This document shows positions 9,462 through 17,509 of a stretch of DNA of 64,000 nucleotides, piece by piece. The stretch's first letter is position 1, and each line of letters opens with the position of its first letter. The stretch comes from Paenibacillus sp. FSL H8-0332 (GTDB lineage: Bacteria; Bacillota; Bacilli; Paenibacillales; Paenibacillaceae). Made by a program: the position numbers and the translations under genes. The notes under the pieces are model-generated. The model did no database searches. It saw only the letters and a list, made by a program, of their open reading frames with translations, and was not told the DNA's origin. The DNA lies in the NCBI RefSeq assembly GCF_037963835.1, contig NZ_CP150145.1, forward strand, positions 2,480,001-2,544,000, in the 5' to 3' direction.

Positions 9462-10502
9462 ATGAAAAAGCTTGGAAAAGTGGGGGCTGCGCTTGCCCTG
9501 ACCCTGTCCATGACCCTGTTAGGGGCATGCAGCAGCAATAACGGCGGGAACACGGCGGCGGATGCGGGCAAGACAGACAGTGCAGCAACGAAGGCGCCGG
9601 CGGCAAATGCCACCAAAGAGGCCAAGGACATCACGCTCGGCTTCTCGCAGGTCGGGGCGGAGAGCGGCTGGCGCAGCGCGAATACGAAGTCCATTCAGGA
9701 TTCAGCCAAGGAAGCGGGCTACACGCTGAAATTCTCGGATGCCCAGCAGAAGCAGGAGAATCAGATCAAGGCGCTGCGTTCTTTTATCCAGCAAAAGGTC
9801 GATGTCATCTCCTTCTCTCCGGTAGTGGAATCCGGCTGGGATACAGTACTGAAGGAGGCGAAGGCGGCGGGCATCCCGGTCGTTCTGACAGACCGTGCGG
9901 TAGATTCCAAGGATACCTCGCTGTATGTTACCTTCCTGGGCTCCGATTTCGTGGAAGAAGGCCGCAAGGCAGGGAAGTGGCTGACCGAGCAGTATAAAGA
10001 CGCTTCCGAGGACGTTAACATTGTAGAGCTGCAGGGAACTACAGGCTCTGCTCCGGCCAATGACCGGATGGCAGGCTTCGCCGAGACCATTAAGGACAAT
10101 CCGCACCTCAAGGTCATTGCTTCACAGACCGGCGACTTCACCCGCGCCAAGGGCAAGGAGGTCATGCAGGCCTTCCTGAAGGCCAATAAGAAAATTGATG
10201 TACTGTATGCCCATAATGACGATATGGCGCTGGGGGCGATTCAAGCGATTGAAGCAGCAGGCCTGAAGCCGGGCCAGGATATCAAGATTATCTCTGTCGA
10301 TGCCGTGAAGGACGGAATGCAGGCCGCCAGTGAAGGTAAAATCAACTTCATCGTCGAGTGCAACCCGCTGCTTGGACCTCAGCTGATGCAGGTAGTTAAA
10401 GATGTGGTCGACGGCAAGCCGGTAGAGGCCCGGATCGTGACCGAGGAATCGACATTCACTTCCGACCAGGCCAAGGAAGCTTTGCCTAGCCGCCAGTATT
10501 AA
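9462..10502 (+). CDS. ytfQ: YtfQ-like furanose-binding lipoprotein
   Basis: 346 residues. Lipoprotein signal with lipobox LLGAC, Cys23. The mature part follows E. coli YtfQ closely: LGFSQVGAESGWR, DAQQKQENQIKALRSFI, FSPVVESGWDTVLKEAK, VELQGTTGSAPANDR, GDFTRAKGKEVM and YAHNDDMALGAIQAIEAAGLKPG. YtfQ binds galactofuranose and related furanoses; here, beside arabinoxylan-cleaving enzymes, L-arabinofuranose is a reasonable ligand (inference). First gene of the importer operon; a hairpin at 10527 separates it from the ATPase gene, as often seen where the binding protein is made in excess. Confidence 0.9.
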   Translation: MKKLGKVGAALALTLSMTLLGACSSNNGGNTAADAGKTDSAATKAPAANATKEAKDITLGFSQVGAESGWRSANTKSIQDSAKEAGYTLKFSDAQQKQENQIKALRSFIQQKVDVISFSPVVESGWDTVLKEAKAAGIPVVLTDRAVDSKDTSLYVTFLGSDFVEEGRKAGKWLTEQYKDASEDVNIVELQGTTGSAPANDRMAGFAETIKDNPHLKVIASQTGDFTRAKGKEVMQAFLKANKKIDVLYAHNDDMALGAIQAIEAAGLKPGQDIKIISVDAVKDGMQAASEGKINFIVECNPLLGPQLMQVVKDVVDGKPVEARIVTEESTFTSDQAKEALPSRQY

Positions 10503-10526
10503 TCAGCAAGTCGGGTAGGACCTTTG

Positions 10527-10552
10527 CTCCGGCGGTCCTTGAACCGCCGGAG
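10527..10552 (+). promoter_or_regulatory. Intercistronic hairpin after the binding protein gene
   Basis: Perfect ten-base stem CTCCGGCGGT/ACCGCCGGAG with a six-base loop and no T run. More likely a partial terminator or 3' mRNA stabiliser that favours the binding protein message than a full terminator. Confidence 0.55.
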
Positions 10553-10587
10553 TGGTTGTCTATGGAGAAGAAGGAGTGGATATAGCC

Positions 10588-12099
10588 TTGAGCACACAGC
10601 AGCCCATACTGCAAATGACCCGGATACATAAACGGTTTCCGGGGGTGAAAGCCCTGACAGATGTGAGTCTGCGCCTGTTCCCCGGCGAGGTGCATGCCTT
10701 GATGGGCGAGAACGGCGCCGGTAAATCCACCTTGATCAAGGTGTTGACCGGCGTCTATTCGATTGATGAAGGACTTGTGGAGATGGAGGGCACAGCCATC
10801 TCTATGCGCAGCCCGCAGGAATCACAGGCCGCTGGCATCAGCACCGTGTATCAGGAGGTGAATCTGTGCCCTAACCTGACCGTGGCCGAGAATATCTTCA
10901 TCGGCCGGGAGCCGCGGCGGTTCGGCTGCATCCAGTGGAAGCAGATGAACCTGCGGGCAGCGGAGCTGCTCCGGGAACGGATGAATCTGCACATCGACGT
11001 CACCCTTCCCCTGCAGAGCTACTCTGTTGCGGTTCAGCAATTGGTTGCCATAGCCAGAGCGCTGAATATCTCGGCGAAGGTGCTGATTCTGGATGAGCCG
11101 ACCTCAAGCCTCGATCAGAACGAAGTGGATCAGCTGTTCCGTATTATGAGGAAGCTTCAGCAGGAGGGGTTGTCGATCCTGTTTGTAACGCATTTTCTGG
11201 ACCAGATGTATGAAATCTCCGACCGGGTTACCATTCTGCGCGGCGGTGAGCTGGTCGGTGAATACATGGCTAAGGAGCTAAGCCGCCTGGATCTCGTACT
11301 CAAAATGATTGGCAAGGAGCTTGATCTGCTGGATGAGCTCCCAACGCTTGCGGCACAGGACAAGAACAGCCTGGGCGATGAGCTGCTGAGGGCGGAAGGG
11401 CTGGGCCGCCGGGGCGGAATCGAGCCGTTCGACCTGACGATCCGCAAGGGAGAGGTCGTCGGACTGGCCGGGCTGCTGGGTTCCGGGCGGACGGAGGCGG
11501 CACGGCTGTTGTTCGGTGCCGATAAGCCGGACTTCGGACAAGTGATCCTGCCGTCAACTGGCGGCGGGGTGCACTCCCCCCGGGAAGCTATAGGGCGGCG
11601 GATCGCCTTTTGCTCGGAGAACCGCAAGACCGAGGGGATCATCGGCGATCTGACGGTAAGAGAGAACATTATTCTGGCGCTCCAGGCCAAGGACGGGATG
11701 TTCAAGACGATCCCGCGCAAGCGGCAGGAGGAGCTGGCCGGAGAATACATCCGCATGCTGAATATCAACCCTCCCAGCCCGGACCAGCTGATCAAGAACC
11801 TCAGCGGCGGCAATCAGCAGAAGGTGCTGCTGGCCCGCTGGCTGCTGACGGAGCCGGAGCTGTTCATCCTCGATGAGCCGACGCGGGGCATCGATATCGG
11901 AGCCAAGGCAGAGATTCAGAAGCTGGTGCTGACGCTCTCCCGGCAGGGGATGTCGTTCCTGTTCATCTCCTCGGAGCTGGAGGAGGTGCTGCGGGTCAGC
12001 GACCGGATCGCCATTCTGCGCGACCGCCGCAAGGTGAAGGAAATTTCAGAGAAGGACATGAGCCAGCAGCAGATTATGCAGGCGATTGCGGGAGGCTGA
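10588..12099 (+). CDS. ytfR: YtfR-like sugar ABC transporter ATPase (double NBD)
   Basis: About 503 residues from the TTG at 10588, which follows AAGGAG; earlier in-frame starts (10552-10576) are possible but have poor spacing. Two fused nucleotide-binding domains, as in RbsA/YtfR. The first has Walker A GENGAGKS, a signature reading YSVAVQQ, and Walker B LILDEPTSSLD. The second has the degenerate Walker A GLLGSGRTE usual for this family, signature LSGGNQQKV and Walker B LFILDEPTRGIDIG. It powers the permease pair encoded downstream. Confidence 0.92.
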   Translation: MSTQQPILQMTRIHKRFPGVKALTDVSLRLFPGEVHALMGENGAGKSTLIKVLTGVYSIDEGLVEMEGTAISMRSPQESQAAGISTVYQEVNLCPNLTVAENIFIGREPRRFGCIQWKQMNLRAAELLRERMNLHIDVTLPLQSYSVAVQQLVAIARALNISAKVLILDEPTSSLDQNEVDQLFRIMRKLQQEGLSILFVTHFLDQMYEISDRVTILRGGELVGEYMAKELSRLDLVLKMIGKELDLLDELPTLAAQDKNSLGDELLRAEGLGRRGGIEPFDLTIRKGEVVGLAGLLGSGRTEAARLLFGADKPDFGQVILPSTGGGVHSPREAIGRRIAFCSENRKTEGIIGDLTVRENIILALQAKDGMFKTIPRKRQEELAGEYIRMLNINPPSPDQLIKNLSGGNQQKVLLARWLLTEPELFILDEPTRGIDIGAKAEIQKLVLTLSRQGMSFLFISSELEEVLRVSDRIAILRDRRKVKEISEKDMSQQQIMQAIAGG

Positions 12100-12106
12100 A
12101 TCGATC

Positions 12107-13147
12107 ATGAGCTCAATAATGAAGCATCATTTATTCTGGCCGCTGTGCGTTCTGGCTGCGCTGCTGCTGTTCAACCTGTGTTATTCGCCGGATTTCTTCT
12201 CCATCACTGTCCATGACGGGCATTTATACGGCAGCTTGATCGACATACTGAACTTCGGTGCCCCGCTGATCCTCGTAGCTATCGGAATGACGCTGGTAGT
12301 GGCTACCAAGGGGATCGACCTGTCAGTCGGTTCCATAGTAGCCATCTCGGGCGCTATCGCCTGCCTGAGTATCAGCAGAGGAGCGGATCAGAACAGTATG
12401 GGGCTGATCCTGACCTCGGTGCTGCTGGCCGCAGGCTTGTCCCTGATGCTGGGGGCCTGGAACGGACTGCTGGTCTCCGGGGCCGGGATTCAGCCGATTA
12501 TTGCCACGCTGATTCTGATGGTTGCGGGAAGGGGCATCGCCCAGCTCATTACCGGCGGACAGATTATTACGGTAACCAGCACCAAGTATGCGTATATCGG
12601 GTCCGGTTCACTGGCTGCGCTGCCCTTTTCTATTTTTGTCGTAGCGCTGGTTCTGGTGATCGCTCTGCTGCTTACCCGGCGGACGGCCCTCGGCCTGTTC
12701 ATCGAATCGGTGGGCTGTAATCCGTCCGCCAGCAAGATGTCCGGCATCCGTGCCCACTTAGTTATTCTGGCTGTCTATGTGTTCTGCGGCCTATGCGCCG
12801 GCATCGCAGGCCTGCTGCTCAGCTCGAATGTCTCCAGCGCTGACGGCAACAATGCCGGTCTCTGGTATGAGCTGGACGCTATTTTGGCCGTGGTCATCGG
12901 CGGGACGTCGCTGAACGGCGGCCGCTTCTATCTGACCGGCACCGTGATCGGAGCGCTGATTATCCAGACGCTGACCACCACCATCTATATGATTGGCGTG
13001 CCGCCGGAGATTACGCTGGTTGTTAAGGCCTGTGTCGTCCTGGCCGTCTGCCTGATCCAGTCGGACACCTTCCGCGCCGCGATTGCCGCCCGCTGGAAGT
13101 CGCGGCATTACCCTGCTGAGAAGGAGATGAGCCGTCATGCCTCTTAA
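12107..13147 (+). CDS. ytfT: YtfT-like sugar ABC permease
   Basis: About 346 residues from the ATG at 12107, seven bases after the ATPase stop, with GGGAGG upstream. BPD_transp_2 family: eight to ten hydrophobic helices and the family motif GMTLVVATKGIDLSVGS near residues 60-75, plus AVVIGGTSLNGGR near the C-terminus. Forms a heterodimeric channel with the next gene product. The stop overlaps the start of the second permease gene by 11 bases. Confidence 0.9.
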   Translation: MSSIMKHHLFWPLCVLAALLLFNLCYSPDFFSITVHDGHLYGSLIDILNFGAPLILVAIGMTLVVATKGIDLSVGSIVAISGAIACLSISRGADQNSMGLILTSVLLAAGLSLMLGAWNGLLVSGAGIQPIIATLILMVAGRGIAQLITGGQIITVTSTKYAYIGSGSLAALPFSIFVVALVLVIALLLTRRTALGLFIESVGCNPSASKMSGIRAHLVILAVYVFCGLCAGIAGLLLSSNVSSADGNNAGLWYELDAILAVVIGGTSLNGGRFYLTGTVIGALIIQTLTTTIYMIGVPPEITLVVKACVVLAVCLIQSDTFRAAIAARWKSRHYPAEKEMSRHAS

Positions 13148-14105
13148 CCGCAAGTATATTCCGATCGTAGTCACCATTCTGCTGTTCATCGTCATGTTTA
13201 CCGCCGGTTCCTTCCGGTACACTGGCTTCTTCTCCCTACAGGTGCTGATGAATCTGCTGGTGGACAATGCCTTTCTGCTAATCACGGCAGTGGGCATGTC
13301 ATTTGTTATTCTGTCCGGCGGCATCGATCTGTCGGTCGGCTCGGTGATTGCGTTATCCACAATGGTCTCGGCGAGCCTTGTACAGCAGCAGGGCTGGCCG
13401 CCCGCCGTGGTCATCCCGCTTGTACTCCTGATGGGTGCCGTATTCGGTACGGTCATGGGAGCGATTATTCATTATTTCTCCATCCAGCCGTTCATCGTCA
13501 CACTGGCCGGAATGTTCCTGGCCCGGGGCTTATGCTATGTCATCAGCATCGATACTATTACCATCGATAACACCTTCTACACCGCCATGGCCCAGACGCG
13601 AATTCCGCTGCCGGGCGGCAGCTTCCTCTCCATCAGCGCGGTTATCGCCATACTTGTCGTAGCCGCCGCTATCTTCACGGCCCACTATACCCGGTTCGGG
13701 CGCAATGTGTATGCACTTGGGGGCAACGAGCAATCGGCGCTGCTGATGGGGCTGCCCGTAGCGAGAACCAAGGTGCTGGTCTATACGCTTAGCGGACTAT
13801 GCTCGGCGCTGGCAGGTGTGGTGTTCACCTTTTACATGCTGTCGGGGTACGGGCTGCATGCCGTCGGCTTCGAGCTGGACACGATTGCGGCTGTCGTTAT
13901 TGGCGGCACGCTGCTGACCGGAGGGGTCGGATATGTGCTGGGCACCTTCTTCGGGGTACTGATTCAGGGCGTGATTCAGACGATTATCAGCTTCGAGGGT
14001 ACACTCAGCTCCTGGTGGACCAAGATCGTCATCGGCCTGCTGCTGTTCGTCTTCATCCTGCTGCAGCGGGTGCTAAGCTCCAGGCGGCTGACCTTAAAAG
14101 AATAA
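13137..14105 (+). CDS. yjfF: YjfF-like sugar ABC permease
   Basis: 322 residues, ATG at 13137 with AAGGAGATG upstream inside the preceding gene. BPD_transp_2 family with GMSFVILSGGIDLSVGSVIA near residues 55-75 and AAVVIGGTLLTGGVG near 250-265. Partner permease of the YtfQRT-YjfF furanose importer. A clean terminator directly follows, so the importer operon ends here. Confidence 0.9.
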   Translation: MPLNRKYIPIVVTILLFIVMFTAGSFRYTGFFSLQVLMNLLVDNAFLLITAVGMSFVILSGGIDLSVGSVIALSTMVSASLVQQQGWPPAVVIPLVLLMGAVFGTVMGAIIHYFSIQPFIVTLAGMFLARGLCYVISIDTITIDNTFYTAMAQTRIPLPGGSFLSISAVIAILVVAAAIFTAHYTRFGRNVYALGGNEQSALLMGLPVARTKVLVYTLSGLCSALAGVVFTFYMLSGYGLHAVGFELDTIAAVVIGGTLLTGGVGYVLGTFFGVLIQGVIQTIISFEGTLSSWWTKIVIGLLLFVFILLQRVLSSRRLTLKE

Positions 14106-14114
14106 GCACGGCGC

Positions 14115-14151
14115 ATGGAGAGACAAATTACACTTGTCTCTCCATTTTTTT
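14115..14151 (+). terminator. Rho-independent terminator of the furanose importer operon
   Basis: Perfect stem ATGGAGAGACAA/TTGTCTCTCCAT with a six- to seven-base loop, followed by a run of T to 14151. Confidence 0.93.
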
Positions 14152-14263
14152 GGAATATAAGAATGTATATGTTTCACACTATAAATTATCCTTCTATTTC
14201 TCGCCGAAACGAATGCCGTCCTTTAAAAGGATGGCAAAGCCGTTTCCACTTGCTATATAATTG
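14152..14263 (+). repeat. ~105-bp dispersed repeat, copy 1
   Basis: Shares an almost ungapped sequence with 17512-17618 (opposite orientation) and 51045-51141. Conserved parts include TATCCTTCTATTTCTCGC, GAAACG, the palindrome CGTCCTTTAAAAGGA, and GCCGTTTC. GAAACG and CGTTTC can pair around an inner hairpin of the palindrome, giving a two-tier stem. Lies between the importer terminator and the second binding-protein gene. Confidence 0.85.
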
Positions 14264-14294
14264 TAATCGCTATCATACGGAAGGGGGGATCTGC

Positions 14295-15353
14295 TTGCGA
14301 TCGGTAAAAGAGTGCCTGGTGCTGCTGTTCTTCGTCCTAACACTTATGCTGCTGGGAGGCTGCACGGGTGGCGGGAATAACAGCGGGCCACAAGCGCTGC
14401 TTAAGCAGGGGCCTTCTCCTGCGGCCCTTACAGGCCTGCTGCCACCCGCAGCAGAGATTGCCGCAGACAAGCCGGCCCGGCTGGGCTTCTCCCAGCTCGG
14501 GTCGGAGAGCACCTGGCGGGAAGCGAACACCGCATCGATCCGCGAAGCCGCCGGGGAGGCGGGGATTACGCTGCTGCTGAAGAACGCTGAGCAGGATCAG
14601 CAGCAGCAGTTCGAGGCCATCCGCTCTTTTATCCGCAGCGGGGTCGATGTGATCGCCATTGCGCCTGTGGTGCAGACCGGCTGGGAGCCAATTCTGCTGG
14701 AGATTAAGCAGGCCGGAATTCCGGTGATTATCCTGGACCGTTCAGTGAATGTACCGGACAGCTCGCTCTATGTCACGTTCATCGGCTCTGACTTCTACGA
14801 AGAAGGGGTGAAGGCGGCCAAGTATGTGAGGGACAAGATGCGCCATCACAGCGAAGAGATCCGCATTGCCGAATTGCAGGGAACCGTAGGCTCAACGCCG
14901 TCCATCGACCGCGGGCGCGGGTTCCGCAAGCTGATCGCGGATCAGCCGAACCTGCGGATTACCCTGAGCGCCCCGGCGGATTTCACGCGCAGCGGTGGTC
15001 ATGAGGTGATGAAGGCCTTCCTGCAGCAGCCGAAGGAGAAGTGGCCCCGCGTACTCTATTCCCACAATGACGATATGGCGATCGGCGCGGTAGAGGCCAT
15101 TAAGGAGGCCGGGCTTGTGCCGGGGGAGGATATAATCATTGTGTCGGTGGACGGGACGCGGCGGGCATTCGAGCAGATGGTGGCGGGAAGCATCAACGCG
15201 GTGGTCGAATGTAATCCGCTGCTCGGGCCTCTGCTCATGCAGGCCGTGAAGGAGATTATGGCCGGCCGGACCCTGCCGAAGCGGATGGTGACCCCGGAGG
15301 ATATATACACCCAGGAGCTGGCTGTAATAGAGATCAACAACCGCAAATATTAA
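14295..15353 (+). CDS. Second YtfQ-like sugar-binding lipoprotein
   Basis: 352 residues from the TTG at 14295, chosen because GGGGGG precedes it and it places a lipoprotein signal (LLFFVLTLMLLGGC) at the N-terminus. The rest parallels the ytfQ product at 9462 segment by segment: LGFSQLGSESTWREANT, IRSFIRSGVDVIAIAPV, IAELQGTVGSTPSIDRGRGF, SHNDDMAIGAVEAIKEAG and VVECNPLLGPLLMQAVKEI. A diverged duplicate that could give the single importer a second ligand, or act in sensing. It is cut off from the importer operon by a terminator and a repeat, so it needs its own promoter. Confidence 0.88.
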   Translation: MRSVKECLVLLFFVLTLMLLGGCTGGGNNSGPQALLKQGPSPAALTGLLPPAAEIAADKPARLGFSQLGSESTWREANTASIREAAGEAGITLLLKNAEQDQQQQFEAIRSFIRSGVDVIAIAPVVQTGWEPILLEIKQAGIPVIILDRSVNVPDSSLYVTFIGSDFYEEGVKAAKYVRDKMRHHSEEIRIAELQGTVGSTPSIDRGRGFRKLIADQPNLRITLSAPADFTRSGGHEVMKAFLQQPKEKWPRVLYSHNDDMAIGAVEAIKEAGLVPGEDIIIVSVDGTRRAFEQMVAGSINAVVECNPLLGPLLMQAVKEIMAGRTLPKRMVTPEDIYTQELAVIEINNRKY

Positions 15354-15398
15354 GACAAAAAAACCAAAAAATTTCAACTTTTCAAACAAAAATCTACA

Positions 15399-15427
15399 TT
15401 GTTCATTGGGCAGAAGTATATTAAGAT
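15399..15427 (+). promoter_or_regulatory. Candidate sigma-A promoter for xynD
   Basis: TTGTTC, 17-base spacer, TAAGAT, within an AT-rich stretch upstream of the xylan enzyme operon. The -10 match is moderate. Confidence 0.4.
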
Positions 15428-15486
15428 GATCTCGAATAACAAATATTAGTAGATTCATTCAAGTAATTCAATAGGAGGGGAGGATT

Positions 15487-15507
15487 GTGAGCTTCCGGCA
15501 TAAGTAA
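15487..15507 (+). CDS. Possible six-codon leader peptide upstream of xynD
   Basis: GTG AGC TTC CGG CAT AAG TAA, preceded by AGGAGGGGAGG at good spacing, between the candidate promoter and xynD. The ribosome binding site is stronger than a chance short frame would be expected to have. Whether it is translated, or has a control function, is unknown; the arrangement only suggests a leader peptide or a remnant start. Confidence 0.3.
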   Translation: MSFRHK

Positions 15508-15517
15508 CGCATCCGAT

Positions 15518-15531
15518 TGAAAGGGTTTACA
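15518..15531 (+). promoter_or_regulatory. cre site (CcpA) in the xynD leader
   Basis: TGAAAGGGTTTACA matches 13 of 14 positions of the cre consensus TGWAARCGYTWNCW. It lies downstream of the candidate promoter and just before the ribosome binding site, where CcpA would act as a roadblock. Confidence 0.65.
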
Positions 15532-15551
15532 AAAAATTGTAATGGAGGAGA

Positions 15552-17480
15552 ATGCCGATGTTCAAAAAGCTCTCGGTGCTTGCGATCACCTTTGTTCTGC
15601 TGCTGGGCTGTCTGCCTATGCTGTCTGCTCAGGCGGCAGGGAATGCCACAGCCAAACAGCCGGGAAATTCCAATCCGCTGATGGACCACAAGCTGGGTGC
15701 CGATCCCTTCGCATTGACGTATAACGGAAGAGTCTATATCTATATGTCGAGTGATGCCTATGTCTATAACAGCAACGGAACCGTGAAGGATAATGATTTC
15801 AGCGCACTGAACAAAATTAATGTCATCTCTTCGGCAGATATGGTGAACTGGACAGACCATGGCGCCATCCCGGTTGCCGGAGCCAATAATGTCAATGGTT
15901 CTGCGGGTATTGCCAAATGGGCCTCGCTCTCCTGGGCACCTTCAGCAGCCGTGAAGAAAATCAACGGACAGGACAAGTTCTTCCTGTACTTCGCCAACGG
16001 GGCGTCAGGCATCGGGGTACTGACAGCCAACTCTCCGATTGGCCCATGGTCCGATCCGCTCGGTAAAGCGCTGGTGACAGGAAGTACACCGGGAATGTCC
16101 GGGGTGACCTGGCTGTTTGACCCGGCGGTGCTGGTCGATGACGACGGTAGCGGCTACCTGTATGCAGGCGGGGGCATCCCCAACACTTCGGACCCGGCAT
16201 CCATCGCGAGTCCCAAGACAGCCCGCGTGCTGAGACTGGGTGCGGATATGACCAGCATTGTTGGAAGCGCCTCCACTATTGATGCTCCTTATATGTTTGA
16301 GGATTCGGGCATCCACAAGTACGGCGGCAAATATTATTACTCGTATTGCTTCAACTTCTCCGGCACGCACCCGGCTGCCTATCCGGCAGGCGAAATCGGG
16401 TATATGGTCAGCAACAGTCCGATGGGACCTTTTACGTACACCGGACATTTCCTGAAGAATCCTTACACCTTCTTCGGGGTAGGCGGCAACAACCACCATG
16501 CGGTATTTAACTTCAACAACCAATGGTACGTAGTCTATCACGCCCAGACTGTGGCGAAGGCTGTCCTTGGTGACGGCAAAGGCTACCGTTCTCCGCATAT
16601 CAACAAGCTGGTCCATAATTCGAACGGAACCATCCAGGAGGTTCAGGGAGACATGGCGGGCATTGCCCAGATTGCCAATCTCAATCCGTACACCCGGGTG
16701 GAAGCCGAGACGATCGGCTGGAATGCAGGCATTACAACGGAACGTACGCAGGCTGCGGGTGGTCCTGTCAGCAATATGAATGTGACCAATATTAACAATG
16801 GAGACTGGGTTGCTGTGGGCAATGCCGATTTCGGCTCCTCCGGCGCTTCCAGCTTCAAGGCGAATGTGGCTTCCGCCACAGGCGGCGGTAAAATCGAAAT
16901 CCGGCTCGATAGTGCAACCGGCCCGCTGGTCGGCACGCTGAATGTTCCTTCTACAGGAGGAGCGCAGTCCTGGCAGGAAGTACAGACTACGGTCAGCAAT
17001 GCGACAGGGGTACACAGACTCTATCTGGTCTTCACCGGATCAGGCTCCGGCAATCTGTTCAACTTCGATTACTGGCAGTTCTCTACGGGCGGCGATGGCG
17101 GCACGACACCTCCTCCGGTAAGCAAGGTGGAAGCGGAGGACATGACGCTCAGCGGGACCTATGCCGGCAAGATCACTTCCCCTTTCAGCGGAGTGGCGCT
17201 GTACGGGAATGATGACGCTGCTGCATTCAATCAATATTATGCCTACGGTACGCATAACTTCTCGGTCCGGGGTGCTTCTAACAATTCCTCTACGGCGCGG
17301 GTGGATCTGCTGATCGGCGGTGTGAACGTTGGCTCCTTCAATTTCAGCGGCACAACGCCCTCGGTACAGACGTTGACCAACGTGGCCCACGCCACCGGCA
17401 ATCAGGAGGTCAAGCTGGTCGTAACCACGGACAATGGAAGCTGGGATGCCTATGTGGATTATATTGAATGGACTCAATGA
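15552..17480 (+). CDS. xynD: XynD-like GH43 arabinoxylan arabinofuranohydrolase with CBM6 and CBM36
   Basis: 642 residues; ATG at 15558 is better placed after GGAGG than the ATG at 15552. Signal peptide to about residue 29 (AQAAG). The GH43 five-bladed propeller (about 35-370) follows B. subtilis XynD closely, with catalytic Asp51 in KLGADPFAL, the second Asp in WLFDPAVLVDDDG and Glu250 in MFEDSG. XynD enzymes remove arabinofuranose from mono-substituted xylose units. A CBM6 (about 380-515, RVEAETIGWN to NLFNFDYWQF) follows, and then a module absent from B. subtilis XynD: residues about 527-642 (VEAEDMTLSGTY, VALYGNDDAAAF, AYVDYIEW) match CBM36, a calcium-dependent xylan-binding family known from Paenibacillus polymyxa. 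First of three enzyme genes read together. Confidence 0.94.
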   Translation: MPMFKKLSVLAITFVLLLGCLPMLSAQAAGNATAKQPGNSNPLMDHKLGADPFALTYNGRVYIYMSSDAYVYNSNGTVKDNDFSALNKINVISSADMVNWTDHGAIPVAGANNVNGSAGIAKWASLSWAPSAAVKKINGQDKFFLYFANGASGIGVLTANSPIGPWSDPLGKALVTGSTPGMSGVTWLFDPAVLVDDDGSGYLYAGGGIPNTSDPASIASPKTARVLRLGADMTSIVGSASTIDAPYMFEDSGIHKYGGKYYYSYCFNFSGTHPAAYPAGEIGYMVSNSPMGPFTYTGHFLKNPYTFFGVGGNNHHAVFNFNNQWYVVYHAQTVAKAVLGDGKGYRSPHINKLVHNSNGTIQEVQGDMAGIAQIANLNPYTRVEAETIGWNAGITTERTQAAGGPVSNMNVTNINNGDWVAVGNADFGSSGASSFKANVASATGGGKIEIRLDSATGPLVGTLNVPSTGGAQSWQEVQTTVSNATGVHRLYLVFTGSGSGNLFNFDYWQFSTGGDGGTTPPPVSKVEAEDMTLSGTYAGKITSPFSGVALYGNDDAAAFNQYYAYGTHNFSVRGASNNSSTARVDLLIGGVNVGSFNFSGTTPSVQTLTNVAHATGNQEVKLVVTTDNGSWDAYVDYIEWTQ

Positions 17481-17509
17481 TCGGACAAGCAGGCGGGAGG
17501 AGAGATGCT

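Noticed and set aside
10588..10588. GTG 10552 as the ATPase start
   Set aside because: It would add 12 residues before the conserved start and lies on the hairpin; TTG 10588 follows AAGGAG better, though a start between is possible.
11157..11813. 218-residue antisense frame in the ATPase gene
   Set aside because: Opposite strand of a well-supported ATPase; low-complexity Ser/Arg/Pro protein typical of shadow frames.
12791..13456. 221-residue antisense frame over the two permease genes
   Set aside because: Spans the overlap of two clear permease genes on the other strand; no domain.
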